Of a DNA stretch of 29,555 nucleotides, positions 8,325-18,936 are shown piece after piece. The position numbers and the translations under genes are program-made. The DNA lies in the NCBI GenBank assembly GCA_004325065.1, contig PITI01000040.1:1-29555 (forward strand), written 5' to 3'. Source of the stretch: Hamiltosporidium magnivora (taxonomy: Eukaryota; Microsporidia; Dubosqiidae). The first letter of the stretch is position 1, and each line of letters begins with the position of its first letter. The notes below the pieces were generated by a model, which ran no database searches, was not told where the DNA came from, and saw only the letters and a list, made by a program, of their open reading frames with translations.

Positions 8325-9873
8325 TCATTTATAATACTATCCCCATATTTTGCTCTATATTTAAGCAATCTTGTTACGAGAATATTTTTATTTGATAAAC
8401 TACCATTAATATCTACCTTATTATACAAAAAGAACCCATAGTTGTTTGATATATGCTTTAAAATATTCATTTGGTTTAAAGGGTGAAAGAATAACTTTTA
8501 TAGATCGCATCTTATTCCATTTAACAGCGGTTTTGCCTACGAGACGTCTAAAACCCGACCATTGAGGGCTTTCAAATACTTTGTCAAATACTGATCGTTT
8601 AAAAGCCCGTAAAGCTTATATAGATCCATTTATGTTTTTTTAGGAAAATATTCTCGAATTTATTACAAGCCTGGGCCCAATCCTTTGATTAAATCTCTAA
8701 AAATGCCCTTTTTTGTGAGAACCTTAGTCTTTCGGTATTAAAGGAAATTTTTTAGCAGGGGTTTACCTTTTTTTCAAGTTCTTTTGCTGACACTTTTCCA
8801 TTTTTGTTTATAAGTACTCCGGTTATGTCGAGAAAATAAGATTTTTACGCGTTAGCAATACTTGCTGCTGACTCTTTTTTTTAGTATGTGACCTCCTTCA
8901 TGATACGAAATTAGCATTTATATATAAATGTGTAAGAATTTACAAAGCCGTTATTATTTTCAGAGTAATTTTGCGTATCAACAAGATCTGTCTGAGTTTT
9001 TCCCATAAATAATTTGCGTTAACTTCCGAATTTCCGTAATACCTTTAAAATCATTTGATATTAAAGATTTTATCCCATTTAATACGCGAATTTTTTGGTT
9101 CGTGCTAGATTAATTCCGCGATATTCCGATTAGATGGGTTTTTTTTAAGTTAAGGTGAGTAGTAAGATGCATAGAGATAAAAACTCTGTTTTGCTATCTT
9201 ACTATCAACATCTGTCGTATATATTACCATTTTAGATGTATATCGTCTGGTCGCTTAAAAAACCATCTTTCTGATTACGTTCATGTCAAACGAGTAGTTT
9301 CTAGAAATTTTAATGTCTTTTAATCTTCTGATTCCATATTTGTCACAATATTTCGTTTTTACGAATTATTTTTTCCAAAACTTGAACATAAACAAAAAAT
9401 TTACAAACTCTATTATAAGAAAGTTACTTATTTACCAATTCGTTCTCTTTTATATCCCGGTGTTGGGGATTTTCAGATAGAACGCCAAAATTTTATTTCG
9501 CTGGCTAATGTCTGTGTATTTTCTAAGTCTAATTCTTTTTCCGAAAAGCCGGTTTTGAGAAATCAGACTTATAACGGCCACATATCTTTTTTTCCCTAAA
9601 ACCTCTTACTTTCATATCCCATGAGTTCTGGTCTGTTTTTTACACCAGAAAATCCATTTTCGAGAGAGTTCTTTATACTTACATTTTTTTCTTTTGAAAT
9701 TTTTCAATTCAAAATTACCAGAGCTTTGTCTGTTAATATAAATTGGTTCCTCTTCCACCAGATGTTTTCACCGATTTTTATATCAATTTCACATAGGTGT
9801 TACCGAGCAAATGGTTTTTAGTATTTTTCCATACTCGTTAATCATTATAAGATGGTCACCTGAAAAAAACCAT

Positions 9874-10864
9874 TTTTTGATTTTTTTTTTCATTTTATAT
9901 TTAATTTAGTTATAGAATAGATTCAACAGTAATGAAATACAAATTTGAAGATCTAACAATTATTGAATTTCAGGATAAAGCATTTTCAAAAAAGCATCGA
10001 AATTTTCGGTCGATGAATCATGCTTTTTACAACTTTAAGCATATATTCATGAAAATTTTAAGTTATATTGGATTAAAATAATTGTAAAGTTTTTAATTCA
10101 TTTGTGTCATTTAAAGAAAGATAGTCTGTTTTGAACATCACCAGTATTCATTTTAAGTCACATAACATATTCTGATCATCTCTATTAAAAATTAAAACTT
10201 TTTTTTGTTTATTTCTAAAAGATTTCTTTAGAATTTTCCGGTTCATGTTTTTATTAAAAAGCATATGTGGGTTATGAATATACATTTTTTAATATCGAAG
10301 TTCTTGTTATTTTATGTTTTTCCCGCTGTATGAATAATTTTTAAAAATTTAATTGAAATAATATTCTTAACCATTTGTGGCTTTTTAAATGTTTTATTAC
10401 ATTTTTTATTGTTTTCAAAACAATTATGGCTATTTCTAAGCGGATTATAATTTGAATGAAAAATACAATTGATTAAGCTATTTCTTTTAAACGGTATTCT
10501 TCATATGTTTTATAACTTGAGTGATTTTTAGCATAGAAAAGCTTATTAGAAAAAACGAAGCAATGAAATTTGTACATGTGTAAGGTCAAAGCCATATGTA
10601 TTTGTTTATAAAAAAATTAAACAGATCATTATCTTATTACTAGAGAAGTATGAAAACAGGTGTGCATTGTTTTGGTTGTAAAAGGTTATTTGATTTATTA
10701 TTAGCTTATCTGTACGGTAATTACTAAATATATTTTTTTTTTATTTTCTAGCTCAAGCATTTTGTTACGTTATGTTCGTTTCAAATTTAAAACATGTGTT
10801 AAGTCGAAGAAATTTGATTGGTGGTGTTTTTATTTCCAAAATATTTTTGCTTTTTAAAATCTAT
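9874..10864. other. A+T-rich intergenic DNA
   Basis: About 1 kb upstream of the eIF3c-like gene, with no supported feature. Confidence 0.5.
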
Positions 10865-10867
10865 CCC
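10865..10867 (+). promoter_or_regulatory. CCC-type start-site motif, decides the start
   Basis: CCC ends 10 bases before the ATG at 10878. It supports this internal ATG over the first in-frame ATG at 10818, which has no such tract. Confidence 0.5.
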
Positions 10868-10877
10868 ATATAAATTT

Positions 10878-12215
10878 ATGTCACAATTTTTTAAAGATTT
10901 TGATGATGAAGAAATAAACGAAAAAAGTAAAAAAATTACAAAGAAAGCATTTTTTGATGAAGACTCTTCTGAAGAAAAGGACAAAATATCCAAAAAGGAA
11001 AAAAAGAAAAATGAACTGCAACTGTTGGTAATTTCTGCCGAAGAAGATTTCTCTGTCAAACAGGCAGAAAATATTGTAAAAACTTTTAAAAAAAATTCAA
11101 ATATATTTAAAAACGATATTCCGCGTTTTCTTAAGCGGTTTTTTCTTCAAATTATAGAAGAAAAGAAATCTACTGCCAGTTTAAAAAGACAAGTGAATGA
11201 AATTTTAAAAAAATATGAAAAAGAAGATACAATCAAAGAAGATGAAGTTGTTAAGACCGAAGAGAAAAGAACGGAGGTTTTTGAAAACAAACTGTTGGCA
11301 ATTTTAGAAATTGAAAATTACAAAACCAAAATCGAAACTTTATTTGAACTTTCTAAAAGTAAAAATTTACAAGATTCAGAGCTTGCCAAAATTTATCTGT
11401 CATTACTTGGTATTTTCAATAATGAGATAGCAAATACAAAGAGTGAAAACACACCTAAGAAGAAAGAACTTTTAAAAGAAATTTTTATTGTAATGAATTT
11501 TCTTTTAGAAATATTTTTTAAACACGATACCTTGTTCTATGAAAATATTGATTTAAAAAAATTATTTACAGAAAACTTAAATTTTTACATTGTAAAAATA
11601 TTTGATATAATAGATGAATCGTATTTTGATTCCTGTAGAGATTTATTGAAAAAAACTGAAAGCATTTCTTTGGAAATTTCAAAATCAAAATCTCTTGAAT
11701 TTTCTTTTTTCTATGATAATAAAATCATTGAAAATGAAATTTTTCCTTTCAATATTTTATATTTATTAAGAATAAATGAATATGAAAAATCCAAATCTTT
11801 ATATTTAGAAAGTGAATATATTAAAACTCCTGCATATTTTAAAGTGATTTCTGAATTGGGAATTATGGCCTTCTATAAGCAAGACTTTATTTTTTCGTTT
11901 AAATTGCTCCAAGAATGCTATTTTGAAGCAAATTTTCATAATTTGGAAAATTATTTACTTATTATGTGTGTAATTCACGAAGAAAAGGTTATAAATGAAA
12001 TTTTTTTCAATATTTTTTTGGAAAAAATACGTTTACTCGAAAATAATAAGCTTTTATTAAAAGCCTACGATTCAAAACTTGAAATATTCCGCGCTTATTT
12101 ATTTCTGTATAATTTTGATTATAAAAAATCGTATGAAATACTTAAAAAAATTGAACCAAGACTGGAGTGCTATGATGTTTTGAAAAATCGAGTTTTAAAG
12201 GAATTAAAATTATAA
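10878..12215 (+). CDS. Eukaryotic translation initiation factor 3 subunit c-like protein, C-terminally short
   Basis: Predicted 445 residues. eIF3c (yeast Nip1) is a core eIF3 subunit that helps bring initiator tRNA and mRNA to the 40S ribosome. The N-terminus MSQFFKDFDDEE resembles the family's MSRFF start followed by an acidic tail. Residues 55-110 match the early helical region (SAEEDF...IPRFLKRFFLQI). Residues 293-345 match the conserved segment ending QLGxCAFRQG-like (here SELGIMAFYKQDF). The reading ends at VLKNRVLKELKL, which corresponds to the helix just before the PCI winged helix. Yeast and human proteins have about 810-910 residues, so the C-terminal winged helix is absent. No continuation is seen in other frames downstream. 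The start at 10878 is chosen for the MSxFF match and the CCC tract; the upstream ATG would add 20 hydrophobic residues unlike the family. Identity rests on remembered family patterns. Confidence 0.6.
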   Translation: MSQFFKDFDDEEINEKSKKITKKAFFDEDSSEEKDKISKKEKKKNELQLLVISAEEDFSVKQAENIVKTFKKNSNIFKNDIPRFLKRFFLQIIEEKKSTASLKRQVNEILKKYEKEDTIKEDEVVKTEEKRTEVFENKLLAILEIENYKTKIETLFELSKSKNLQDSELAKIYLSLLGIFNNEIANTKSENTPKKKELLKEIFIVMNFLLEIFFKHDTLFYENIDLKKLFTENLNFYIVKIFDIIDESYFDSCRDLLKKTESISLEISKSKSLEFSFFYDNKIIENEIFPFNILYLLRINEYEKSKSLYLESEYIKTPAYFKVISELGIMAFYKQDFIFSFKLLQECYFEANFHNLENYLLIMCVIHEEKVINEIFFNIFLEKIRLLENNKLLLKAYDSKLEIFRAYLFLYNFDYKKSYEILKKIEPRLECYDVLKNRVLKELKL

Positions 12216-14884
12216 ATTTTTGATTAAAACCGGCTTCTTTTTTATTGTATTAAGTTCTCATTTATGATTTTTATATACCACATTTTTCAACTGATATATA
12301 AGTTTTTTTTGAGGTCGATTTACCTTGGCCTCTAGATCAAAACAGTTTCATTTATATTATTTTTTACAATATTACATATTCTGTTATTTTTAACTTGTTC
12401 GTTGTTTATTGATGTTTTTTCATTTAATTACGATTTTTTAAACTTATTATTTTTAATTTCATAAAATTTATAATATAATTTGAAAAAATATTTTACAGAG
12501 TTCGATTATTTAAAAAAACTTTAAACAACCTAATATATTTCGCTTTATATGTTTTTAAGTTATGAACAACCTTGAATTTTTTTTATTTAATATGACTATT
12601 TTTATAAAATGAATCGATATTGTTTAATATTTAGCAATTTAAATGATTTTTTACTTGAATTAGAAAACAATAAGCGCGGATATAAAGTATAATAATGGTA
12701 AAATAATATGTAATCGCCGGTTAATAATCTAATCTATGGCATTGGTCATAAAATAAGATCTTTTATGGCAATAAATGTCGCATGATATCATTTGTGCTTA
12801 TATAATTAAATTTGTCGTCCTACATTTGACTCTGTACACTGTAAGTATAACTCAGCCTTTATGATATCTTAAATTCTAAATATGATATATATATAAAAAC
12901 CAGAGAAATATTTGAGAAAATATTGCAAGAAGTACATGTTAAAAAAATGTTCCAGATTATGAGTTTGCATTATTAATGAATCAATTCTTCTAATCTAGCA
13001 TATATAGCCTTGAGCTATAGCCGCTAAGAAAATAAACGGTGGATTGATTAGCACACTTTTAACATTCGAATATAGCTACTTGGAAACAAGAAAGAAATTG
13101 AATTCAAAATAGGTGAATCATAATCTTATCAATTCAAAATTGCCTATGAATCAATAAAAAATTCAAGAATAATGATCCGTGTTCTTAATGGTTATACACC
13201 CTAAATAGAACAGTAATTTGCAAGGTCTATGGATAAAGAAGTCAGCGAATAAATATTATTTAAAAGCCTAATTAAAGGATTTAGTCGGGCAATCAAACAC
13301 GAGTAAAAAAGTGTTAAGGCTTTGCGATAAATCATCAATAGCATGCTTATCCAAAACATTGCTTCAATATAATCGATAAACTTTATATCAATAAAATTCA
13401 AAAAATAACACGGATGTAATTTTTTTGGTATATTTCGAATGGTATCAGCAGCAATCAAGAACTAATATTAATCAATAGATGCAAAACCCGCTTATATATC
13501 AATTCCTGTCTCATAAAATTCTATTTTAGAGTTTGAATATAATTTCTGAATAATATTTAGGTGTCTGTTAACTTTTCTTAAAAATATGAATAAACATAGA
13601 TTAGAAGATCAGTAATCATGATGTTTTTAAATATAAATAATCTAATTTCATTTGGTCAGAAAATTTAATGAGGATGTTAAAAGAATATTCAATCAAAATG
13701 GCAAAGTGCATTGTAAAGAAATATTTAATCACAGCAAACGGAGACAGAAGACTTAACTTGGGTTTTAAGATTATATAACAGTTTATTCGTTGGTTTTATA
13801 CTATCTTGTAACACAAAAAGCCATTTCTTTAGTATTTTGTATATCAAATACACGAATTATTATGTGAAATAAGCATGCGAAATTTCATTGAGAATCAAAT
13901 TATTTTCTTTTTCTTTTAACAAAAATCTGAAAAGTAAGTTTGAAAAACAACTTAGAAAAAGCAATCAATGATTATCAGAAAAATTCTTTGTCTTTATCAA
14001 AAATAAAAATAATCAGCTAAATTTATTTGAAAATCGGGTAAAAGAATTTTGAAAAAAAAATTTCAAATCCTAACGTAAATACATTAAATTAAAATTTAAC
14101 TTATCGAACTAAAAATATCTACAAATTCTAATTCGTATATGAGATATAATATTAAAAAAAATCATTAATTCAATTAAAAATATCGTGACATAATTTTGAC
14201 CATAGTTTAGAATTATTACATAAAAGATTTCCTAAAACGAATTTCTTTGGAAATCAAAAAAAAATTAAAGACTCGGAATAAAAGCCAAAAGTGAGAAGTA
14301 CACTAAATGATTTTATTAGATGTGAAGCTAAGATTATTTTTAATAATCGATGAAAAATGTTTTTTTCTCGAAATCAAATATATTTAAGAGCCATTAAGAA
14401 TATATAAGATACTATGTAACCTAGATATACAAATATTTTTTATTTTTAAAAAATAGATAATAAGAGAGGTAATGATGATCTAAGGAGATTTCTAATATGA
14501 ATGCAATGAATAGTAACATTTATTGGCAAAGCCAAAACATCGATCAAAAAACCGATGAAGAAATAAAAAATTAAGCATATTAAACGGAATTAAATACAGA
14601 ATAAGTGAAATAAAATTTGTATTATTCGGTATGAAGCTAGTAGTGGAATAGATATATTTAAGAATAAATAAAATTTATTTAAATGAATAAAGAATATCAA
14701 CTTTCTGAGTTTTTTCTTAAGAATTTTTAATATCTAAATTTTTTTAAACTACCAATATTTTCCTCTAAATTTTTTTTTTCAAAATATATATCCGGATTTG
14801 TATTTTACTATCTTCTTATCATTTATTTCTGTTTTAAACAGAAATTTTTTTAATAATTTCTTATTTTTAAAATATCAGAATAAT
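12216..14884. other. A+T-rich intergenic DNA
   Basis: 2.7 kb between the eIF3c-like gene and ThrRS. I see no gene, RNA or repeat with confidence. The - strand 85-codon frame at 13201-13458 is hydrophobic, lacks a start motif, and is within chance expectation. Confidence 0.45.
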
Positions 14885-14888
14885 CCCC
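14885..14888 (+). promoter_or_regulatory. CCC-type start-site motif of ThrRS
   Basis: CCCC ends 6 bases before the ATG at 14895, the same arrangement as at 6613 and 10865. Confidence 0.55.
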
Positions 14889-14894
14889 TCAAAT

Positions 14895-16913
14895 ATGTCC
14901 AAAGATATAGAAATTACTTTCGATTCTAAAACATATATTTATCCACCTGGTGTCACGCCTTTTAAGATTTCAAAAGAGCACAATTCAGAACATCCAAAGG
15001 TACTTGTAGCTCAATCAGAAGAAAAATTGTTGCCTCTCAGCACACCTCTTTTTCAAAATACAAAAATAAAATTCTTGACCTTTGACGATGCAGAAGGAAA
15101 AAAAGTATTTTATCATTCGAGTGCGCACGTATTAGGATATGCTATATTACAAATATATCCAAACGCCAAACTCTCAGCTGGCCCTCCTACCGCACAAGGT
15201 TTTTATTATGATGTTCTTTTAGATAAAAATCACACATTTTCAACCAATGATTATCTTCAAATCGACAATAAAATGAAAGAAATAATTTCTAAAAAAACAC
15301 CAATCGAACAAAAATTTTTCAAACGAGAAGATCTATTAGAAAAATATAAAGAAAATATTTTTAAGAAACATTTTATTGATGAAGCAATTAAGAAATGTAA
15401 GGAAGATGAACTTCTATCTGCTTATTGTATAAATGATTTTGTAGATCTTTGTCCAGGTCCACATATTCTATTTACAAATAATATAAAAATAATTAAAGTT
15501 ACAAATCATGGATCGGCATATTTTCTTAAGACAAAAATATCGCTCACACGTATTCATGGTGTTTCTTTTCCTTCACTCCAACATTTTGATGAATACAATC
15601 GAAATATTGTAAAAGCTAAGAAAAGAGACCATCGAAATTCAGATTTATTTTTTGTTTCAAGATTTTCTCCGGGATCTCCATTTTTTACTGTCAGTGGTAC
15701 TTTTACTTACAATTCATTGCTTAATTATATTAGAGAAGAATATAAAAAGAGAGGTTACGGTGAAATTATTACGCCTGTTATTTATAGCAATGAGTTATGG
15801 GAAACATCTGGTCATTTGCAAAATTATAAAGAAAATATGTTTCTTTTGAGTGTCAATGGGGGAGATTCTGTTTCAAAGGAAGTCGATGAGGCGAATAACT
15901 GTGGAGAGTTGAACGGGCAATCTGATTTTTCAAATTGTCACAATAACTATGCGTTAAAGCCTATGAATTGCCCTGCACATTGTTTGTATTTCAGACAAAC
16001 CGATCGTAGTTATCGGGATTTGCCGTTGAGACTTGCTGATTTCGGTGTTTTGCATAGAAACGAACTGAGTGGAACTCTAACAGGTCTCACTCGTGTAAGA
16101 AAATTTAGTCAAGACGATTCACATATATTTTGTATGTTACAACAAGTAGAGGGTGAGATCAGAGGTGTTTTAGATTTTCTTGACAGCGTTTATAGCATTT
16201 TGAAGTTTTCATACGATTTAAAATTGAGTACGAGACCTGAAAAATTTATAGGAAATATTTCAGATTGGGACGAAGCAGAAAATATGTTAATTAGAGCATT
16301 AGAAGGCAGAGACTATACAATAAATGAAGGTGATGGTGCTTTTTATGGCCCCAAAATTGATATCGTTTTATATGACGGATACGGCCGACAGCATCAATGC
16401 GCTACAATACAGTTAGATTTTCAGTTGCCTATTCGTTTCAATTTGAAATATCGAAGCAAGGAAGGCAAAATGGAGTCACCTGTAATGATTCACAGGGCAA
16501 TTTTAGGAAGTGTAGAACGAATGATGGCGGTTTTGATAGAGCACTTTGATAAATTACCTTTTTGGTTAAACTATAGACAAATTTGCATCATTTCTGTTGT
16601 CAAATCCGAAAATGTCAATAATATGCAAAGTGAGTCATCTTCTTCTAAGATATTAAGTTATTGCGATTCCATAAAAGAAAATCTTTCTGAATTTCATGTT
16701 TTTGTTGATGATTCAGATTTAAGTGTGTCAAAAAAAGTTTTACGTGCAGAAACGAGTCATTATTCCGTTATTTGCATCGTTGGGGATAAAGAAGTTCAAG
16801 AAGCCTCAGTTAATATCCGAGGACACGGGATGGTCAAATTGGAAAAACTTAAGGAAATTTTAACTGTAATGTTAAAACGAAAAATTGAACTTAATGATGC
16901 TATTTCTGGCTAA
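14895..16913 (+). CDS. Threonyl-tRNA synthetase, cytosolic
   Basis: 672 residues. Charges tRNA-Thr with threonine using ATP; class II synthetase. Domains in order: TGS-like N-terminus (about 1-62); editing domain (63-235) with HSSAH (H74, H78) and CPGPH (C186, H190), the intact site that removes mischarged serine; catalytic core (245-550); HGTP anticodon-binding domain (556-672). The zinc ligands that select threonine are all present: C359 in MNCP, H410 in DDSH, H533 in MIHRA. Motif 2 is LHRNELSG with R388; motif 3 is HRAILGSVER. DFGVLHRNE is of the eukaryotic form. A stretch of about 25 residues (roughly 320-347, Asn/Ser/Gly-rich) is inserted between ENMF and ALKPMNCP. MNCPAH replaces the usual MNCPGH. 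The start is supported by the CCCC tract and by the TGS domain beginning at once. No introns. Confidence 0.96.
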   Translation: MSKDIEITFDSKTYIYPPGVTPFKISKEHNSEHPKVLVAQSEEKLLPLSTPLFQNTKIKFLTFDDAEGKKVFYHSSAHVLGYAILQIYPNAKLSAGPPTAQGFYYDVLLDKNHTFSTNDYLQIDNKMKEIISKKTPIEQKFFKREDLLEKYKENIFKKHFIDEAIKKCKEDELLSAYCINDFVDLCPGPHILFTNNIKIIKVTNHGSAYFLKTKISLTRIHGVSFPSLQHFDEYNRNIVKAKKRDHRNSDLFFVSRFSPGSPFFTVSGTFTYNSLLNYIREEYKKRGYGEIITPVIYSNELWETSGHLQNYKENMFLLSVNGGDSVSKEVDEANNCGELNGQSDFSNCHNNYALKPMNCPAHCLYFRQTDRSYRDLPLRLADFGVLHRNELSGTLTGLTRVRKFSQDDSHIFCMLQQVEGEIRGVLDFLDSVYSILKFSYDLKLSTRPEKFIGNISDWDEAENMLIRALEGRDYTINEGDGAFYGPKIDIVLYDGYGRQHQCATIQLDFQLPIRFNLKYRSKEGKMESPVMIHRAILGSVERMMAVLIEHFDKLPFWLNYRQICIISVVKSENVNNMQSESSSSKILSYCDSIKENLSEFHVFVDDSDLSVSKKVLRAETSHYSVICIVGDKEVQEASVNIRGHGMVKLEKLKEILTVMLKRKIELNDAISG

Positions 16914-18256
16914 AATTTTTCCTAATTATTTTTAAAAGTTATTTTATTATTGAGTCTAATTTTATAACCTTTTTTGTTTTATACTTCCAACTATAAATTA
17001 CTTTCTTGTCAAATCGCCTCATTAACTTTCACAAATGAATTATATCTCGGTTTAAAAAATGTGCGTTTATATATTTTAGTTTTATACCCTGGTATTTGTA
17101 GTTACGATATTTGGTTTTTATATTATTTTTTTGCTTTTTCTGGTAGAACTATAATCTAAAAAACCTAAAGGTTCGAAACAAGTTCTGGAAAATGAATTGG
17201 TTCTTAATAATGCAATTTTTTCTCTTTCCATATTTAAAAATGTGGCAAATTTAAAGAAAAGTGGATATCGAAAAATAGCCTACAATAAAAAATGTAACCC
17301 CGCATATACGCTGCCAAGGTGAGTTACAATGAAAATAAAGTAGAAAAATCTTTAAGTTGAACATCTAAGTTCTTAATCTGTTTATGACGCGGTAAAAAAA
17401 TCAAACCATAATTGAACTAACGTATACAGGACAAAAAACCATAGACTTTAATAATCCCTTAATGTCTCCGCAAATACCTTTTTTTTATCATTTTAAGTCA
17501 CAGTATGCGATATATCTTATATATGACAAAATTTTGCACCTAACTCATTCCAGAAGAAACCTAGTTATTCATAAGGCAGACTATAGAAATTCTGCAACCG
17601 ATAACAAACATATGGCCTCAACTTTTTTTTTGTGCTAAGCAAGGGATTGGTGGGCGAAAAAAGCTTAAATATCTTTACATATCACAATTAGAAATGTAAA
17701 TTGACCGTAAATATCGATGAGTTACAAAATATCACAATAAGGCGTAAAAATAAATTAAGTAGGATAAAAATTGCGAGTGATTTGATTGTTTTTCTCATTG
17801 AGCTATTATTCTATTTACCTGCATAGCCGAACACATAAATCTCTTAGAAAAATATCGTAAAAGTAAAAAAATTTCGGAGAAAAAATTCGAAAAAAAATAC
17901 AAGCTTCGAAACGTCAATTCAAATATTAGACAAAATTCCTTCGGCTTGATATTGAAAAAATCAAAAAAAAGCCAATTCCTTATGCTTATACTAACAAATA
18001 CCAGAAATATCATCAACACGAGCCGTTCTACTTTTTGAGATAACACATAAAAATCGTATATTTTGGATATTTTCGACCATACGATTATAATTATTTAAAT
18101 TAATTATATCAAACTATGGGTTTTGAAAACTAATCGACGTTAAACTCTTCAGGCCTCATGCACATTGTGATTTAAATGACACTTTTTGTGTCTATTCTAT
18201 ACTTTATAGGTATAGATTTCATATGCACATTTTGAAAGTTTAATTTATAATAACAA
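16914..18256. other. A+T-rich intergenic DNA
   Basis: No supported gene. Small frames at 16974-17159 (+) and 17795-18046 (-) are within chance length and lack a start motif. Confidence 0.45.
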
Positions 18257-18936
18257 ACTTGTGGTAGAAGGTGAATAAGACTTTAAAAACCTTCTGCTTG
18301 GCAATGGGTGTATGGAACTGGTGTGAGGTCATTGTTTGGATTTTTGGTGGGAATACAACCACACTACATCTTCGGTTGTTCCATGGGAGTTGTTATGAGG
18401 AGGAGAGGTCTAAGAAAAGGAGAAACTTTTTCTACAAATTTATTTGTAGTTTTTTATGTAACCAGATTGCATACCGCAGTTGAACATGAGGTAATTGCCA
18501 TCAAAAGCATGAAAATCTTGCCTTGCTCATTCGGGTTATAAAACTTGGCGCCTGGGAGATATAAAAAATAAAACCATTTATAGCCAGGAAAGCTAGAAGC
18601 ATCTTATACCTGTTTGAAATACATTGCACTGTCTAGGTGGACTCCATGTAAATCTCTGAAATATATCTTAACTAGAAGTTTATTGGCTTCAGAAAGGGTA
18701 GAGTAAGTGGGAATGCTGCATAGTCTTGGGGGAGCCCGGGGGGTTCGGTCTTTGATCACACTCCATGCAAAGGACATTAACGAACCTAGGCAACAGCCTC
18801 GCCTATTAATTAAGTTCTACACACCTGGTAGATGAAAGGCTTTGAGATGTAAGTATCGCAGGGGGTACTGATGGAGTAGTGGGGTAGCAGTTATTTATGT
18901 TAAACCCAGAACTGCGTTAATGCCATGAAAACAAAT
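18257..18936. other. G+C-rich island of unknown origin
   Basis: Sampled lines give about 43-53% G+C here, against roughly 20-25% on both sides. Open frames occur on both strands: 77 codons on + (18308-18541), and on - about 70 codons in 18826-18615 containing DRTPRAPPRLCSIPTYSTL and KIYFRDLHGVHLDSAMYF, followed after one stop by about 49 more codons. Longer frames are expected at higher G+C, so neither is firm. No rRNA, SRP, RNase P or snRNA signature is recognised. The heptamer ataacaa flanks the block (18250-18256 and 18937-18943), a weak hint of a target duplication. Candidates are a horizontally acquired fragment, a mobile element, or a structured RNA gene. Confidence 0.5.

Larger units (their letters stand above)
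8050..9873 (-). pseudogene. Long decayed coding region of unknown family, interrupted by the SINE candidate
   Basis: Almost the whole stretch reads as broken protein on the - strand. In order from the 5' end: GDHLIMINEYGKILKT (near 9860), KIGENIWWKRNQFILTDKAL, WCKKQTRTHGI, ISLISQNRLFGKRIRLRKY, DISQRNKILAFYLKIPNTG, GIRRLKDIKISRNYSFDMN, SYFLDITGVLINKNGKVSAK (near 8850), GIFRDLIKGLGPGL, VFDKVFESPQWSGFRRLVGK, KMRSIKVILSPFKPNEYF, then ILVTRLLKYRAKYGDSIIND (near 8330). Stops and frame changes occur every 20-70 codons. About 530 codons of ancestral protein are represented, Lys/Arg-rich and without membrane spans. I do not recognise it. A mobile-element protein, perhaps the N-terminal part of the LINE seen elsewhere, is the most likely source. 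The + strand frame at 9621-9821 is a shadow. Confidence 0.55.

Noticed and set aside
8202..8441. 79-codon + strand frame containing RPGIEPGP
   Set aside because: This string is the usual by-product of reading across the T arm of a tRNA sequence on the opposite strand.
10818..10877. Upstream ATG extension of the eIF3c-like protein
   Set aside because: The 20 extra residues are hydrophobic and unlike the family; the internal ATG has the CCC tract and the MSxFF start.
18308..18541. 77-codon + strand frame as a real gene
   Set aside because: It lies in the G+C-rich island, where long frames are expected by chance, and competing frames exist on the other strand.
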